NCBI GenBank assembly: GCA_001464475.1
Contig: LNDX01000019.1
Location: 1-45,416 of the forward strand
Source of the DNA: Flavobacteriaceae bacterium Ga0077528
Lineage (GTDB): Bacteria; Bacteroidota; Bacteroidia; Flavobacteriales; Flavobacteriaceae
Length of the DNA stretch: 45,416 nt
Direction of reading: 5' to 3'
Every line of letters begins with the position of its first letter. Position 1 is the stretch's first letter. Both the position numbers and the translations under genes were made by a program. This document shows positions 36,402 through 44,418 of the stretch, in pieces. The notes under the pieces are model-generated. The model saw only the letters and a program-made list of their open reading frames with translations. It searched no databases and was not told the origin of the DNA.

Positions 36402-37151
36402 TTAATTGGTTAAAAGTAATTGAGTTAAAATATAATTCACCAAGATGATTACTACAGATGTCCAAACAAATGAAACGGTACTTGCTTTACCAACTTCTAA
36501 CGCTCCACCTTTCATGTAATAACCATGAAAAGAAGGAATTGTAGCTAGAATCATAGCAAAAACAACTGTTTTTATAAAGGCATAAGTGATATGAAATGGA
36601 ATAAATTCGGTTTGAATTCCTTGTATAAACTCATTACTTGCTGTAAAACCACCGTAAACTCCAGCCATCCAACCGCCAAGAACGCCAAGAAACATTGCTA
36701 TTCCAATCACAAATGGATATAATAAAAGCGCGATTATTTTTGGGAAAACTAGATAATTTAATGAATTTACACCCATTACTTCTAAAGCATCAATCTGTTC
36801 AGTAACACGCATTGTTCCTATACTTGATGTGATAAACGAACCCATTTTTCCTGCCATAATGATGGAAATAAAAGTAGGAGCAAACTCTAAAATCACAGAT
36901 TGTCTTGTGGCAAAACCAATAAGATATTTTGGAATCAAAGGATTAGTTAAGTTTAATGCCGTTTGAATAGAAACAACACCTCCAACGAAAAAGGAAATAA
37001 AAGCAACAATCCCAAGGGAATCAATTACTAAATCGTCAATTTCTTTGAAAATTAATCCTCTCATAACCGACCATTTTGTGGGTTTATTGAAGACTTCTTT
37101 CAGCATTAAAAAATACCTACCTATTTGCGTTAAATAACGAATTAACATCAT
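36402..37151 (-). CDS. MlaE/YrbE-like ABC transporter permease
   Basis: The 249-residue protein has several membrane helices and the MlaE signature, including GGVVSIQTALNLTNPL, EFAPTFISIIMAGKMGSFITSSIGTM and EQIDALEVMGVNS. It forms the membrane part of the lipid transporter with the downstream ATPase. The reading starts MML; the second Met three bases further on is equally possible. Just upstream (37160-37190) is a short GTGTTCAGT direct repeat. Confidence 0.92.
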   Translation of the reverse strand: MMLIRYLTQIGRYFLMLKEVFNKPTKWSVMRGLIFKEIDDLVIDSLGIVAFISFFVGGVVSIQTALNLTNPLIPKYLIGFATRQSVILEFAPTFISIIMAGKMGSFITSSIGTMRVTEQIDALEVMGVNSLNYLVFPKIIALLLYPFVIGIAMFLGVLGGWMAGVYGGFTASNEFIQGIQTEFIPFHITYAFIKTVVFAMILATIPSFHGYYMKGGALEVGKASTVSFVWTSVVIILVNYILTQLLLTN

Positions 37152-37227
37152 TTTATTAGTGTTCAGTGTTCAGTTTATAGTTGGCAGTAAAAATACTATA
37201 ATTTTATGTGAAAGATGGATTAAAATT

Positions 37228-38076
37228 TTAAAACAATTTCTCTTTCATCTTCTGAAGTCGGTAATTACGGATAAATTTAGCTTGTTCGTCAGTAACTAAA
37301 AGCGGTTTTTTTGATGATTTTGCCTTCCAAAAACCTTTTATGTAGTCTATAAAAAGGAGTGGTTTTTTCTTCATCATCGCCAATTTTAGAGAAGCTATAG
37401 TAGTAATCCAAAATCCGTAACCTAAGGAATAAAAGGCTTCACCTTGTTTGTAACGAGCTGTTTTGTTGTAGTTTGCTCCAGTTGGTTTTAAGTGTTTTAC
37501 ATGTAAATTTTCATCGGTAACCACTTTCCAATTGTAGAATTTACATAATAATTCATCAACGGTATCCCATCCCATTTCAGGTTTTAATCCACCAATTTGT
37601 TTGAAAGTTTCTTTTCTGTAGGCTTTTAATGCTCCGCGAATATGGTCTTTATCAGTAAGGTTTTCTAAAATCCACTCGCCATTTTTTTCTATGTAGCAAA
37701 AACCGCCTGCCATTCCAATTCGTTCATCTGATTGGAAATGTTTTATAATGGTTTCAAAATAATTATTAGGAAAAATCAAATCGGCATCTGCTTTTACAAT
37801 AAAATCATAGTTTTCATCCAAAGTTTCTAAGCCTTTTTGAAACGCTTGAATGACTTTACTTCCCGGTAAATGAATGGCATCAGAAGTTTTATTCACCAAA
37901 GAAATAAAAGGATATTTTGAAACAAATGAATTGACTACATCTTCTGTTTTATCAGTAGAATTATCATTCACAAGTACAATTTTAGTAGGCAAAACAGTTT
38001 GTTCAACCAAGGATTGAAGTGTCAAAGAAATTAAGGCTTCTTCGTTGTGTGAAGGAATGATTATGTAATAATTCAT
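37228..38076 (-). CDS. Family 2 glycosyltransferase
   Basis: The 282-residue protein begins MNYYIIIPSHNEE, the normal GT2 start; an earlier in-frame start at 38139 would extend into the kinase gene. VLVNDNSTDKTEDVV is the nucleotide-binding loop, DFIVKADADLIFP carries the metal-binding DxD-type Asp residues, and the acceptor region includes AYRKETFKQIGG and GWDTVDELL. It overlaps the end of the histidine kinase by four bases (ATGA), so translation is coupled. The sugar donor is unknown. Confidence 0.88.
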   Translation of the reverse strand: MNYYIIIPSHNEEALISLTLQSLVEQTVLPTKIVLVNDNSTDKTEDVVNSFVSKYPFISLVNKTSDAIHLPGSKVIQAFQKGLETLDENYDFIVKADADLIFPNNYFETIIKHFQSDERIGMAGGFCYIEKNGEWILENLTDKDHIRGALKAYRKETFKQIGGLKPEMGWDTVDELLCKFYNWKVVTDENLHVKHLKPTGANYNKTARYKQGEAFYSLGYGFWITTIASLKLAMMKKKPLLFIDYIKGFWKAKSSKKPLLVTDEQAKFIRNYRLQKMKEKLF

Positions 38077-39962
38077 TTGATAATTTGTAATGTAATTTTT
38101 GTTCCAAGATTTATTTTCGATTCTACAAATATATTGCAATTGATAGCTTTTGCTAAATCACGAATTAAATGTAATCCAAGTCCTGATTGGATATTAGAAA
38201 TCTTATTTTTATCACGCAACACTTCAAATTCATTTACTACAGCTCCGATTCCATTATCAGAAATTGAAACAAAAACAGTTTCCATTTCTTGCCATGCTTT
38301 CCAAACTATAACTGGGCTTTTAACTTGTTTCGTTGCTTTTATGGCATTGGCAGTAAGATTTCGCATAATAGTTTTCAAATAATTTTCATCGGTCTTTAAT
38401 TGTATATTTTGCGGATTTTCAAAAATAATTTGTATGTTTTTTTCGCTTAAAAAATAGTTTTTAAGTTCTTCAAAAATTTGGTTAATTTCAAGTAAATTTG
38501 GTTGTGGCTTAAAATTTTCCATTTGGCTTTTACTCCAAACTAAAATATCTTCCATCGAATGCAATAAATTTTCGGCTGATGCCAGAGTTGATTTTTCGAT
38601 TTCATTTTTGGTCTGTTCGTCTAACAAATCAGGGCTGCTTTTTTGAAGATGTAAAAAATCGATTAAATTAGAAACAGGACTTCGCAAATCGTGATTCAAT
38701 ATACTAAAAAACAATGCTTTATTTTTGTTTGCTTTGTCTAATTCATGATTTTTAGCATCAAGTGCCAAGTTGAATTCTACTAGTTTTTCGTTAGTTTTTT
38801 TTCGATTTCTATTTTGAATTACCAACAAGCTTCCAATAATTAGTAAAAGTAATATTATACTAGAAAAATAAATTTTTTGATTTTGCTTTTCTTGATTTTT
38901 AAATTGTATTTCTTGATTTTTTAAAGCGATAATTTTTTGATTTTCAACTGTTGCGATTTTATTTTTATTTTCTTGGGAAAATATTTTTTCATACAATTCT
39001 ATATTCAAATTTAAGTATTCAAGTGCTTTTTTATGATTTCCTTTTACTTCTTCAAGTTCAGAAAATTTTCCGTAAGCATACATTAAATTTTGTTGATAAT
39101 TTGCGGTTTTACATATCTCAACAGCATCTGTCAATAGATGTGTGGATTTTTCTAAAAGCTCCGTTTTTGTTTTGTTTACTTCTTTAATTGCCTCTAAATT
39201 ATTGTTTCTAGCTAATTTTATAAACTCTTCGGCAATACTCAAGTTTGTAGTTATGGCTAATAGATGAGTGGGATTTTCTGTTTCCCAAATGGCTTTTGAT
39301 TTAGTATATAATTCTAATTTGTTTTTTACATTTGTAGTGATGTCACCTAAATTCATCAAAGCTGTTGCTTCTTGAACAGGATTGCTTTCCGTTTTCCAAA
39401 TTTCTAAAGCTTTTAAATAGTATTTTTTTGCTTCATTAAACTTGTTTTGCGATGAATATATTTGACCATAATTAGAATAAGCTTTTGCAATTGCGTCATT
39501 TAATTTTTCGCTTTTTGCTAATTCATATAATTTATTGTTGTATTTCATAGCCATCGAAATATTTTTTTGATCAAAATAAATGACTGCTACATTGTGTAAC
39601 GTAAAACTTTTTATTAGTGCAAAATTATTAGAATACTCAAGTGATTTTTTATAATAAAACAAGGCTTCTTTGTGTTTTGCTTGAGATAAATAGGTGGTTC
39701 CAATATCATTATAAAACACAGCAAAACCTTTATCCCAATTCATTTTTTTAACAATTTTCAATCCGTCAAATGCGTATTTTATAGATTTTTTAGGATTTAA
39801 TTGCTGATAATTAGCCACTAGTTTTATATAAATTCTAGATTTTATAGTGTCATTTTTTTCCTTTGACAGTGCAACAATCAACGAATCTATTTCACGGTTG
39901 GTTTCCTGTGAAAAAGTAATGAAACTTAAAAACAAAAAAACAAAGCACAATTTAATTTTCAT
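38073..39962 (-). CDS. TPR-containing sensor histidine kinase
   Basis: The start is taken as the ATG at 39962, giving 629 residues with a signal peptide (KLCFVFLFLSFITFSQ); a TTG at 39971 would add three residues. The periplasmic part, up to about residue 350, is built of tetratricopeptide repeats (for example ALFYYKKSLEY and ALEIWKTES). One membrane helix follows (IYFSSIILLLLIIGSLLVI), then a coiled segment, a phosphorylation box with NHDLRSPVSN and an ATPase domain with NLTANAIKAT, ISDNGIGAV and GLGLHLIRDL. It forms a two-component system with the response regulator gene that overlaps its 5' end. Confidence 0.9.
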   Translation of the reverse strand: MKIKLCFVFLFLSFITFSQETNREIDSLIVALSKEKNDTIKSRIYIKLVANYQQLNPKKSIKYAFDGLKIVKKMNWDKGFAVFYNDIGTTYLSQAKHKEALFYYKKSLEYSNNFALIKSFTLHNVAVIYFDQKNISMAMKYNNKLYELAKSEKLNDAIAKAYSNYGQIYSSQNKFNEAKKYYLKALEIWKTESNPVQEATALMNLGDITTNVKNKLELYTKSKAIWETENPTHLLAITTNLSIAEEFIKLARNNNLEAIKEVNKTKTELLEKSTHLLTDAVEICKTANYQQNLMYAYGKFSELEEVKGNHKKALEYLNLNIELYEKIFSQENKNKIATVENQKIIALKNQEIQFKNQEKQNQKIYFSSIILLLLIIGSLLVIQNRNRKKTNEKLVEFNLALDAKNHELDKANKNKALFFSILNHDLRSPVSNLIDFLHLQKSSPDLLDEQTKNEIEKSTLASAENLLHSMEDILVWSKSQMENFKPQPNLLEINQIFEELKNYFLSEKNIQIIFENPQNIQLKTDENYLKTIMRNLTANAIKATKQVKSPVIVWKAWQEMETVFVSISDNGIGAVVNEFEVLRDKNKISNIQSGLGLHLIRDLAKAINCNIFVESKINLGTKITLQIIK

Positions 39963-40662
39963 AAAAATCAATCAAATTTTCTTTAAAACTATTTCCTAAT
40001 GGAATTGAAATAGAATTAAACAATGTTACATTTTGGCTACTCACTTTTTCAATAAATTGTTTGTGCACAGCAAAACTTCGATGAACCCGAATAAAATTTT
40101 GAAAATGCCGTTCTTTTAACAAATTTCCAATTCCAGAAAAAACGCAATGCCTTTTGTTTTCGGTTATCAAAAGAGAATAATCTTTAAGAGCTTCGATGTA
40201 TAGTATTTCGTGAAGTTTTATTTTTATTTTATCGTAACCATCTTTAATATATATAAAATCATCACCAAAAGAAGTTTCAAAAAGTTGTGCTTTATGCTTT
40301 ATTTCAAGATATTCTTCTATTCGTTTCATGGTTTGCTCAAAACGATTTGGAAGCAATGGTTTTACAATAAAATCTAAAGTATCTAGTTCAAAACTCTCTA
40401 CAGCATGTTCTGGGTGGGAAGTTATAAAAACACAAACAGGGATTTCAAGCAGTTTTTTTCGCAATTCTAAACCATTTAGTTTTGGCATATCAATATCTAG
40501 AAATAAAATATCAATTGGTTGATTTTCTGCAATTTCAATAGCTTTTTCTGCCGAAGCATAATGTCCAATAATGTTTAAACACGAGTAGTTTCTCGCAATA
40601 GAATATACTTTGAGTCGAGCTACTAAATCATCATCAACAATAATGCAATTATACTTTTTCAT
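39952..40662 (-). CDS. LytTR family response regulator
   Basis: The 236-residue protein has a receiver domain (CIIVDDDLVARL, phospho-site Asp in ILFLDIDMPKLNG, FITSHPEHAVE and a Lys in DFIVKPL) and a LytTR DNA-binding domain (about 140-236, with IKDGYDKIKIKL, ILYIEALKDYSLL and FIRVHRSFAVHK). LytTR proteins bind paired direct repeats. Just such a pair lies upstream of this gene at 40681-40715, so it may regulate itself and the divergent gene. The kinase gene overlaps its end by 11 bases. Confidence 0.93.
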   Translation of the reverse strand: MKKYNCIIVDDDLVARLKVYSIARNYSCLNIIGHYASAEKAIEIAENQPIDILFLDIDMPKLNGLELRKKLLEIPVCVFITSHPEHAVESFELDTLDFIVKPLLPNRFEQTMKRIEEYLEIKHKAQLFETSFGDDFIYIKDGYDKIKIKLHEILYIEALKDYSLLITENKRHCVFSGIGNLLKERHFQNFIRVHRSFAVHKQFIEKVSSQNVTLFNSISIPLGNSFKENLIDFYEN

Positions 40663-40667
40663 GGATT

Positions 40668-40675
40668 CAAAAATA
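40668..40675 (-). promoter_or_regulatory. -7 element directly before the response regulator start
   Basis: On the minus strand this reads TATTTTTG, an exact TAnnTTTG, only five bases from the ATG at 40662. Initiation here would give a leaderless or nearly leaderless message. No -33 TTG is present; the region it would occupy holds the direct-repeat pair. Confidence 0.5.
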
Positions 40676-40680
40676 CAAAG

Positions 40681-40715
40681 ATTCGTCTATTTTTTGGCTC
40701 ATTCGTCTATTTTTT
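40681..40715. promoter_or_regulatory. Candidate LytTR binding site: two perfect 15-base direct repeats
   Basis: ATTCGTCTATTTTTT occurs at 40681-40695 and again at 40701-40715, exactly 20 bases apart (about two helical turns) with GGCTC between. LytTR regulators usually bind two direct repeats with this kind of spacing. It lies between the divergent response regulator gene and the surface-protein gene, so it could serve both. Confidence 0.6.
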
Positions 40716-40767
40716 AATAAATGTGTGTAAAAATGAATCAATTTTGAATTTCAAATTAATTTTAAAA

Positions 40768-42564
40768 ATGAAAAAGAACTTTTTATTTCTAATTTTATTC
40801 TCTATATCACTTTTTTCGCAAGTAGGAATTAACACAACATTTCCTGATGCTCAACTAGATATACGATCAAGTAATCAGGCTTTGCCAAGTAATACAGACG
40901 GAATTTTAATTCCGAAAGTAGATGCTTTTCCTTTAACCAATCCAACGGTAAACCAACAAGGAATGATGGTTTATTTGACAACAGCTTCGGGTGGAAATTT
41001 ACCTGGATTTTATTATTGGGACGAAGTTACAACATCGTGGATTTCTGTTTCAAAAGATGTTAATTCATGGTCTGTGAACGGAAATTCGGGAACCAATCCT
41101 GCAACTCATTTTATTGGAACAATCGATAATCAAGATGTAGTTTTTAAAAGATTTAATTTTAATTCAGGATTAATTAGTGTAAGAAATACTGCATTTGGAA
41201 ATATTTCGCTTTTTTCAAATTCTACAGGAACAGATAATACCGCAATAGGTGCTTCAAGTTTGTATTCTAACACAACAGGAAGTGAAAACACTGGATTGGG
41301 TCGTAACTCATTAGCTTTTAACACTACTGGAAATTACAATACCTCTTCAGGAACTTATTCTTTAAATTTTAATACAACAGGAAGCGAAAATACTGCTACT
41401 GGTGCTTATGCATTATATTCGAATACAATTGCTAGCTATAATACTGCTTTTGGTGTCAATGCTTCACGAATGAACACAACTGGCGAAGAAAACACAGCTA
41501 TTGGAGCCTATTCGCTTATGAATAATGTTGTTGGAAATGACAACACAGCTGTTGGAACAAGTGCATTGCGTTCAAATTTAGGAAGTGCAAATACAGCGGT
41601 AGGAAGAAGGTCAATGTTTAATAATACTACTGGATATAGTAATACTGCATTAGGAACACATACTTTGTACGAAAATATTGGAGGACTTAGAAATACCGCA
41701 ATTGGGAATGGGGCATTAAATTCAATAACTTTTGCAAGTGAAAATATAGGTATAGGCGTTCAAGCATTAGCAAGCAACACACACGGTTTTCATAATATTG
41801 CCATTGGAAATAGTGCTCTATTTACAAACACTGCTGGTTATAATATAGCTATTGGAAATAGTAGTTTGTATTATAATTTGAATGGAAATTTTAACACAGC
41901 TATTGGACATAATGCCTTAACAAATAACATAAGTGGTTTTAGTAATACCGCAATAGGCGATTTAGCTTTGTTTCATTTAACAACTGGCAGTAATAACACA
42001 GCAATTGGAAGAAGAGCTGGAGGAAATTTAGGATCAAATCCATCTAATTTTTGTGCATTAGGTTTTGAATCTGGTTATGTAGGCACTAATAGCAACACTG
42101 TAGAAATTGGAAACACAAGTGTAAGCTGGATTGGAGGACAAGTAGGTTTTTTTAATTATAGTGATGGTCGAATTAAAAAGAATGTTCAAAACAACGTTCC
42201 AGGTTTATCTTTTATAACTAAACTGCGTCCTGTAACCTATCATTTTGACCTCCATAAGCAAAATGAAATGGTTTATAAAGACCAAAAACAAGAAACTTGG
42301 GGAGGTAAATATGATTTAGAAAAAGAACTTCAAACAGGTTTTATTGCTCAAGAAGTTGAAGAAACTGCCAAAAAATTAGGCTACGAATTTAATGGGGTAA
42401 GAGCTCCGAAACACGATAAAGATTTATACAGTGTTCAATATGCCGCATTTGTAGTACCGCTTGTAAAAGCAGTACAAGAGCAACAAGAAATTATTGAAAA
42501 ACAACAAAATTTAATTAAAGAGCTCGAAAAAAGACTTAATACAATAGAAAACAAAACTAAATAA
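40768..42564 (+). CDS. Surface repeat protein with a peptidase S74 (tail-fibre chaperone) C-terminus
   Basis: The chosen ATG gives 598 residues with a signal peptide (KKNFLFLILFSISLFSQ); an earlier start at 40723 would put 15 residues ahead of it. From about residue 150 there are about 16 tandem repeats of 17 residues (two of 16) on the pattern NTAIGxxALxxNTTGxx, similar to YadA-type head repeats. Then comes SDGRIKKNV, the usual Ser-Asp start of the self-cleaving S74 chaperone domain, and a C-terminal coiled coil (EQQEIIEKQQNLIKELEK). Such proteins are likely trimeric and surface-located. It is divergent from the LytTR system, which may control it. Confidence 0.85.
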   Translation: MKKNFLFLILFSISLFSQVGINTTFPDAQLDIRSSNQALPSNTDGILIPKVDAFPLTNPTVNQQGMMVYLTTASGGNLPGFYYWDEVTTSWISVSKDVNSWSVNGNSGTNPATHFIGTIDNQDVVFKRFNFNSGLISVRNTAFGNISLFSNSTGTDNTAIGASSLYSNTTGSENTGLGRNSLAFNTTGNYNTSSGTYSLNFNTTGSENTATGAYALYSNTIASYNTAFGVNASRMNTTGEENTAIGAYSLMNNVVGNDNTAVGTSALRSNLGSANTAVGRRSMFNNTTGYSNTALGTHTLYENIGGLRNTAIGNGALNSITFASENIGIGVQALASNTHGFHNIAIGNSALFTNTAGYNIAIGNSSLYYNLNGNFNTAIGHNALTNNISGFSNTAIGDLALFHLTTGSNNTAIGRRAGGNLGSNPSNFCALGFESGYVGTNSNTVEIGNTSVSWIGGQVGFFNYSDGRIKKNVQNNVPGLSFITKLRPVTYHFDLHKQNEMVYKDQKQETWGGKYDLEKELQTGFIAQEVEETAKKLGYEFNGVRAPKHDKDLYSVQYAAFVVPLVKAVQEQQEIIEKQQNLIKELEKRLNTIENKTK

Positions 42565-43089
42565 TTAACGCTTCCTTTCTGCGTAAACCAAATAATATCT
42601 CGGAGTAAAGTATCTTAACAAAGGTCTAAATCCAAATTTCTTTACAGGATGCGTAAATTTTACTCGATCTACGATTTTAAAGCCTGTTTTTTCTAAAAGC
42701 CAATCCAATTGCCAATCTTCAAATTCATGGTAATGTCTGTCCCACATATCAGTCTTGCTTCTGTATGCAGGCGAAAACCATAAACGTAGCGGAATGGAAA
42801 TCAGTAATTTATCACATTTTACGTTTTGTAAAACAGTATAAGGATTTAGTAAATGTTCGAAAATTTCAAAAGCAGTAAAAACAGTATAAGTTTCGTTTTG
42901 TAAAGCTGTTTGGTCGTTGTCTAAATCTTCACCTTTGGTGTTTTTTACAGTATAACCATTCTCTTCCATGATTTTAGAAAACGGATTGGGAACACCTAAA
43001 TCAAAAATAGTTTCTGAAGTAGCAACGTGCTTTTGTAAAAATTCTAAAGTATGCTTAAAGCGTTTATTGGGAAATGTTTTTTCGTACAT
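42565..43089 (-). CDS. Class I SAM-dependent methyltransferase-like protein
   Basis: The 174-residue protein looks like a small methyltransferase domain: IFDLGVPNPFS takes the place of the usual glycine-rich motif I, and later come VFTAFEIFEHLLNPY and KLLISIPLRLWF. The motif I glycines are reduced, so SAM binding or activity may be altered. The WDRHYHEFEDWQLDWLL block is also common in this group. Its stop codon abuts the stop of the converging surface-protein gene with no base between. The substrate is unknown. Confidence 0.75.
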   Translation of the reverse strand: MYEKTFPNKRFKHTLEFLQKHVATSETIFDLGVPNPFSKIMEENGYTVKNTKGEDLDNDQTALQNETYTVFTAFEIFEHLLNPYTVLQNVKCDKLLISIPLRLWFSPAYRSKTDMWDRHYHEFEDWQLDWLLEKTGFKIVDRVKFTHPVKKFGFRPLLRYFTPRYYLVYAERKR

Positions 43090-43096
43090 TCTTACT

Positions 43097-43168
43097 GTTT
43101 GTAGTTTAGTGTTTATTGTTTTTGGTTCTGCAAAATTAACTATTAACCATTAACAATAAACAACAAAC
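43097..43168. repeat. Imperfect inverted repeat between the methyltransferase and ketoacyl-ACP synthase genes
   Basis: The arm at 43110-43127 pairs with 43145-43162 at 16 of 18 positions (TGTTTATTGTT, then GGTT). The outer GTTTGT at 43097-43102 pairs with ACAAAC at 43163-43168 if a seven-base bulge is allowed. The loop is 17 bases. It lies in the gap between two minus-strand genes. It has no typical T run on the minus strand, so it may be a repeat element rather than a terminator. Confidence 0.6.
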
Positions 43169-43176
43169 TTAAAAAA

Positions 43177-44238
43177 TTACATCTTGTAAACAATCGCATT
43201 GATATTCATTCCAGCGCCAACCGATGCAAATAGAATTACATCACCTTTATGAATCTCTTGATTTTCAATTTTTCCTTTAATCAAAGAATCGTATAAAGTT
43301 GGAACAGTCGCAACACTAGAATTTCCTAGTTTATGAATGCTCATTGGCATAATTCCTATAGGTGGCGTTTGTCCGTATAATTTGTAAAAACGTTGAATAA
43401 TCGCTTCATCCATTTTCTCGTTGGCTTGATGAATCAATACTTTTTTCACTTGATTGATGTCGATTCCAGTTTTATCTATACATTCTTTCATGGCTTTTGG
43501 AACATTGCTTAAGGCAAATTCATAAATCTTTCTACCATGCATTTTTATGTAACGAACATCAGGGTCGTGGTCTTTGTTAAAGGAATTTCCAAAGAATAAA
43601 TAATTGGCTTCATCATAAGCATAAGTTGCTGATTCATGTGCCAAAATACCTTCATTTTCTCCTTCAACCGCTTCAATAATTGTTGCACCAGCACCATCAG
43701 AATAAATCATTGAATCTCTATCATGCGGATCGGTAACTCTTGATAATGTTTCAGCACCGATAACCAAACATTTTTTTGCCATTCCTGCTTTTATAAATGC
43801 AGTTGCTTGAATAACACCTTCAACCCAACCAGGGCAACCAAAAAGCATATCATATGCCACACACTTTGGATTCTTTATGCGTAAATTGTGTTTCACACGA
43901 GTTGCCAAACTTGGAAGTAAGTCTGCTTGAATAGCTCCTTTTTTCTGATTTCCAAAATTGTGAGCAAATATAATATAATCCAAAGTTTCAGGGTCAATAG
44001 CTGCATCTTCAATAGCTCTCTTGGCAGCAATGTAAGCTAGGTCTGAAGTCAGTAAATCATCAGAAGCATAACGACGTTCTTCAATTCCAGTAATTCCGTA
44101 AAATTTTTCTGTAATAACTTCATTTGGAAGTGGAAACGGCGTTCCATCTTCGTTCAAGAAAACATGATTTGAAAAGTCTTTATTGGTTACTATTTCTGTT
44201 GGAATATAGCTTCCAGAACCTGTTATTTTTATGTTCAT
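43177..44238 (-). CDS. 3-oxoacyl-ACP synthase III family protein (KAS III-like)
   Basis: The 353-residue thiolase-fold protein has the catalytic Cys135 in DMLFGCPGW, the His in VLIHQANEKM and the Asn in KLGNSSVATVP, the triad expected of KAS III. These enzymes condense acyl groups with malonyl-ACP, as a first step of fatty-acid or secondary-lipid synthesis. The sequence is longer than classical FabH and belongs to the FabH-like group common in Bacteroidetes, so the exact substrate is open. Its neighbours suggest envelope-lipid work. Confidence 0.9.
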   Translation of the reverse strand: MNIKITGSGSYIPTEIVTNKDFSNHVFLNEDGTPFPLPNEVITEKFYGITGIEERRYASDDLLTSDLAYIAAKRAIEDAAIDPETLDYIIFAHNFGNQKKGAIQADLLPSLATRVKHNLRIKNPKCVAYDMLFGCPGWVEGVIQATAFIKAGMAKKCLVIGAETLSRVTDPHDRDSMIYSDGAGATIIEAVEGENEGILAHESATYAYDEANYLFFGNSFNKDHDPDVRYIKMHGRKIYEFALSNVPKAMKECIDKTGIDINQVKKVLIHQANEKMDEAIIQRFYKLYGQTPPIGIMPMSIHKLGNSSVATVPTLYDSLIKGKIENQEIHKGDVILFASVGAGMNINAIVYKM

Positions 44239-44393
44239 TGATAAAATAAATTTGTTACTAAATTATTGATTTTAAAATTGTATTTAGCTTTAAATGTATA
44301 ATAATTATTAATTTTTGCGAATACACTTTTTTTTAAGTCAAATTTTTAACATAATTTAAATTTTTAACCTATTTTTTGAATTAAAGTTTTTTT

Positions 44394-44401
44394 TATTTTT
44401 G
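44394..44401 (+). promoter_or_regulatory. -7 element before the 132-residue-repeat gene
   Basis: TATTTTTG fits TAnnTTTG, 17 bases before the start at 44419. A TTG lies 15 bases upstream, shorter than the usual spacing. The region is very AT-rich, so chance matches are likely. Confidence 0.35.
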
Positions 44402-44418
44402 AAAAAAAATATTTTTTT

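Noticed and set aside
37160..37190. Short GTGTTCAGT direct repeat upstream of mlaE
   Set aside because: It is short and simple, and I cannot tell it from a chance low-complexity run, so it is mentioned only in the mlaE entry.
41200..42100. Regular repeats in the surface-protein gene taken at first as a CRISPR-like array
   Set aside because: The units are 51 bases, coding and degenerate, with no constant repeat and variable spacer pattern.
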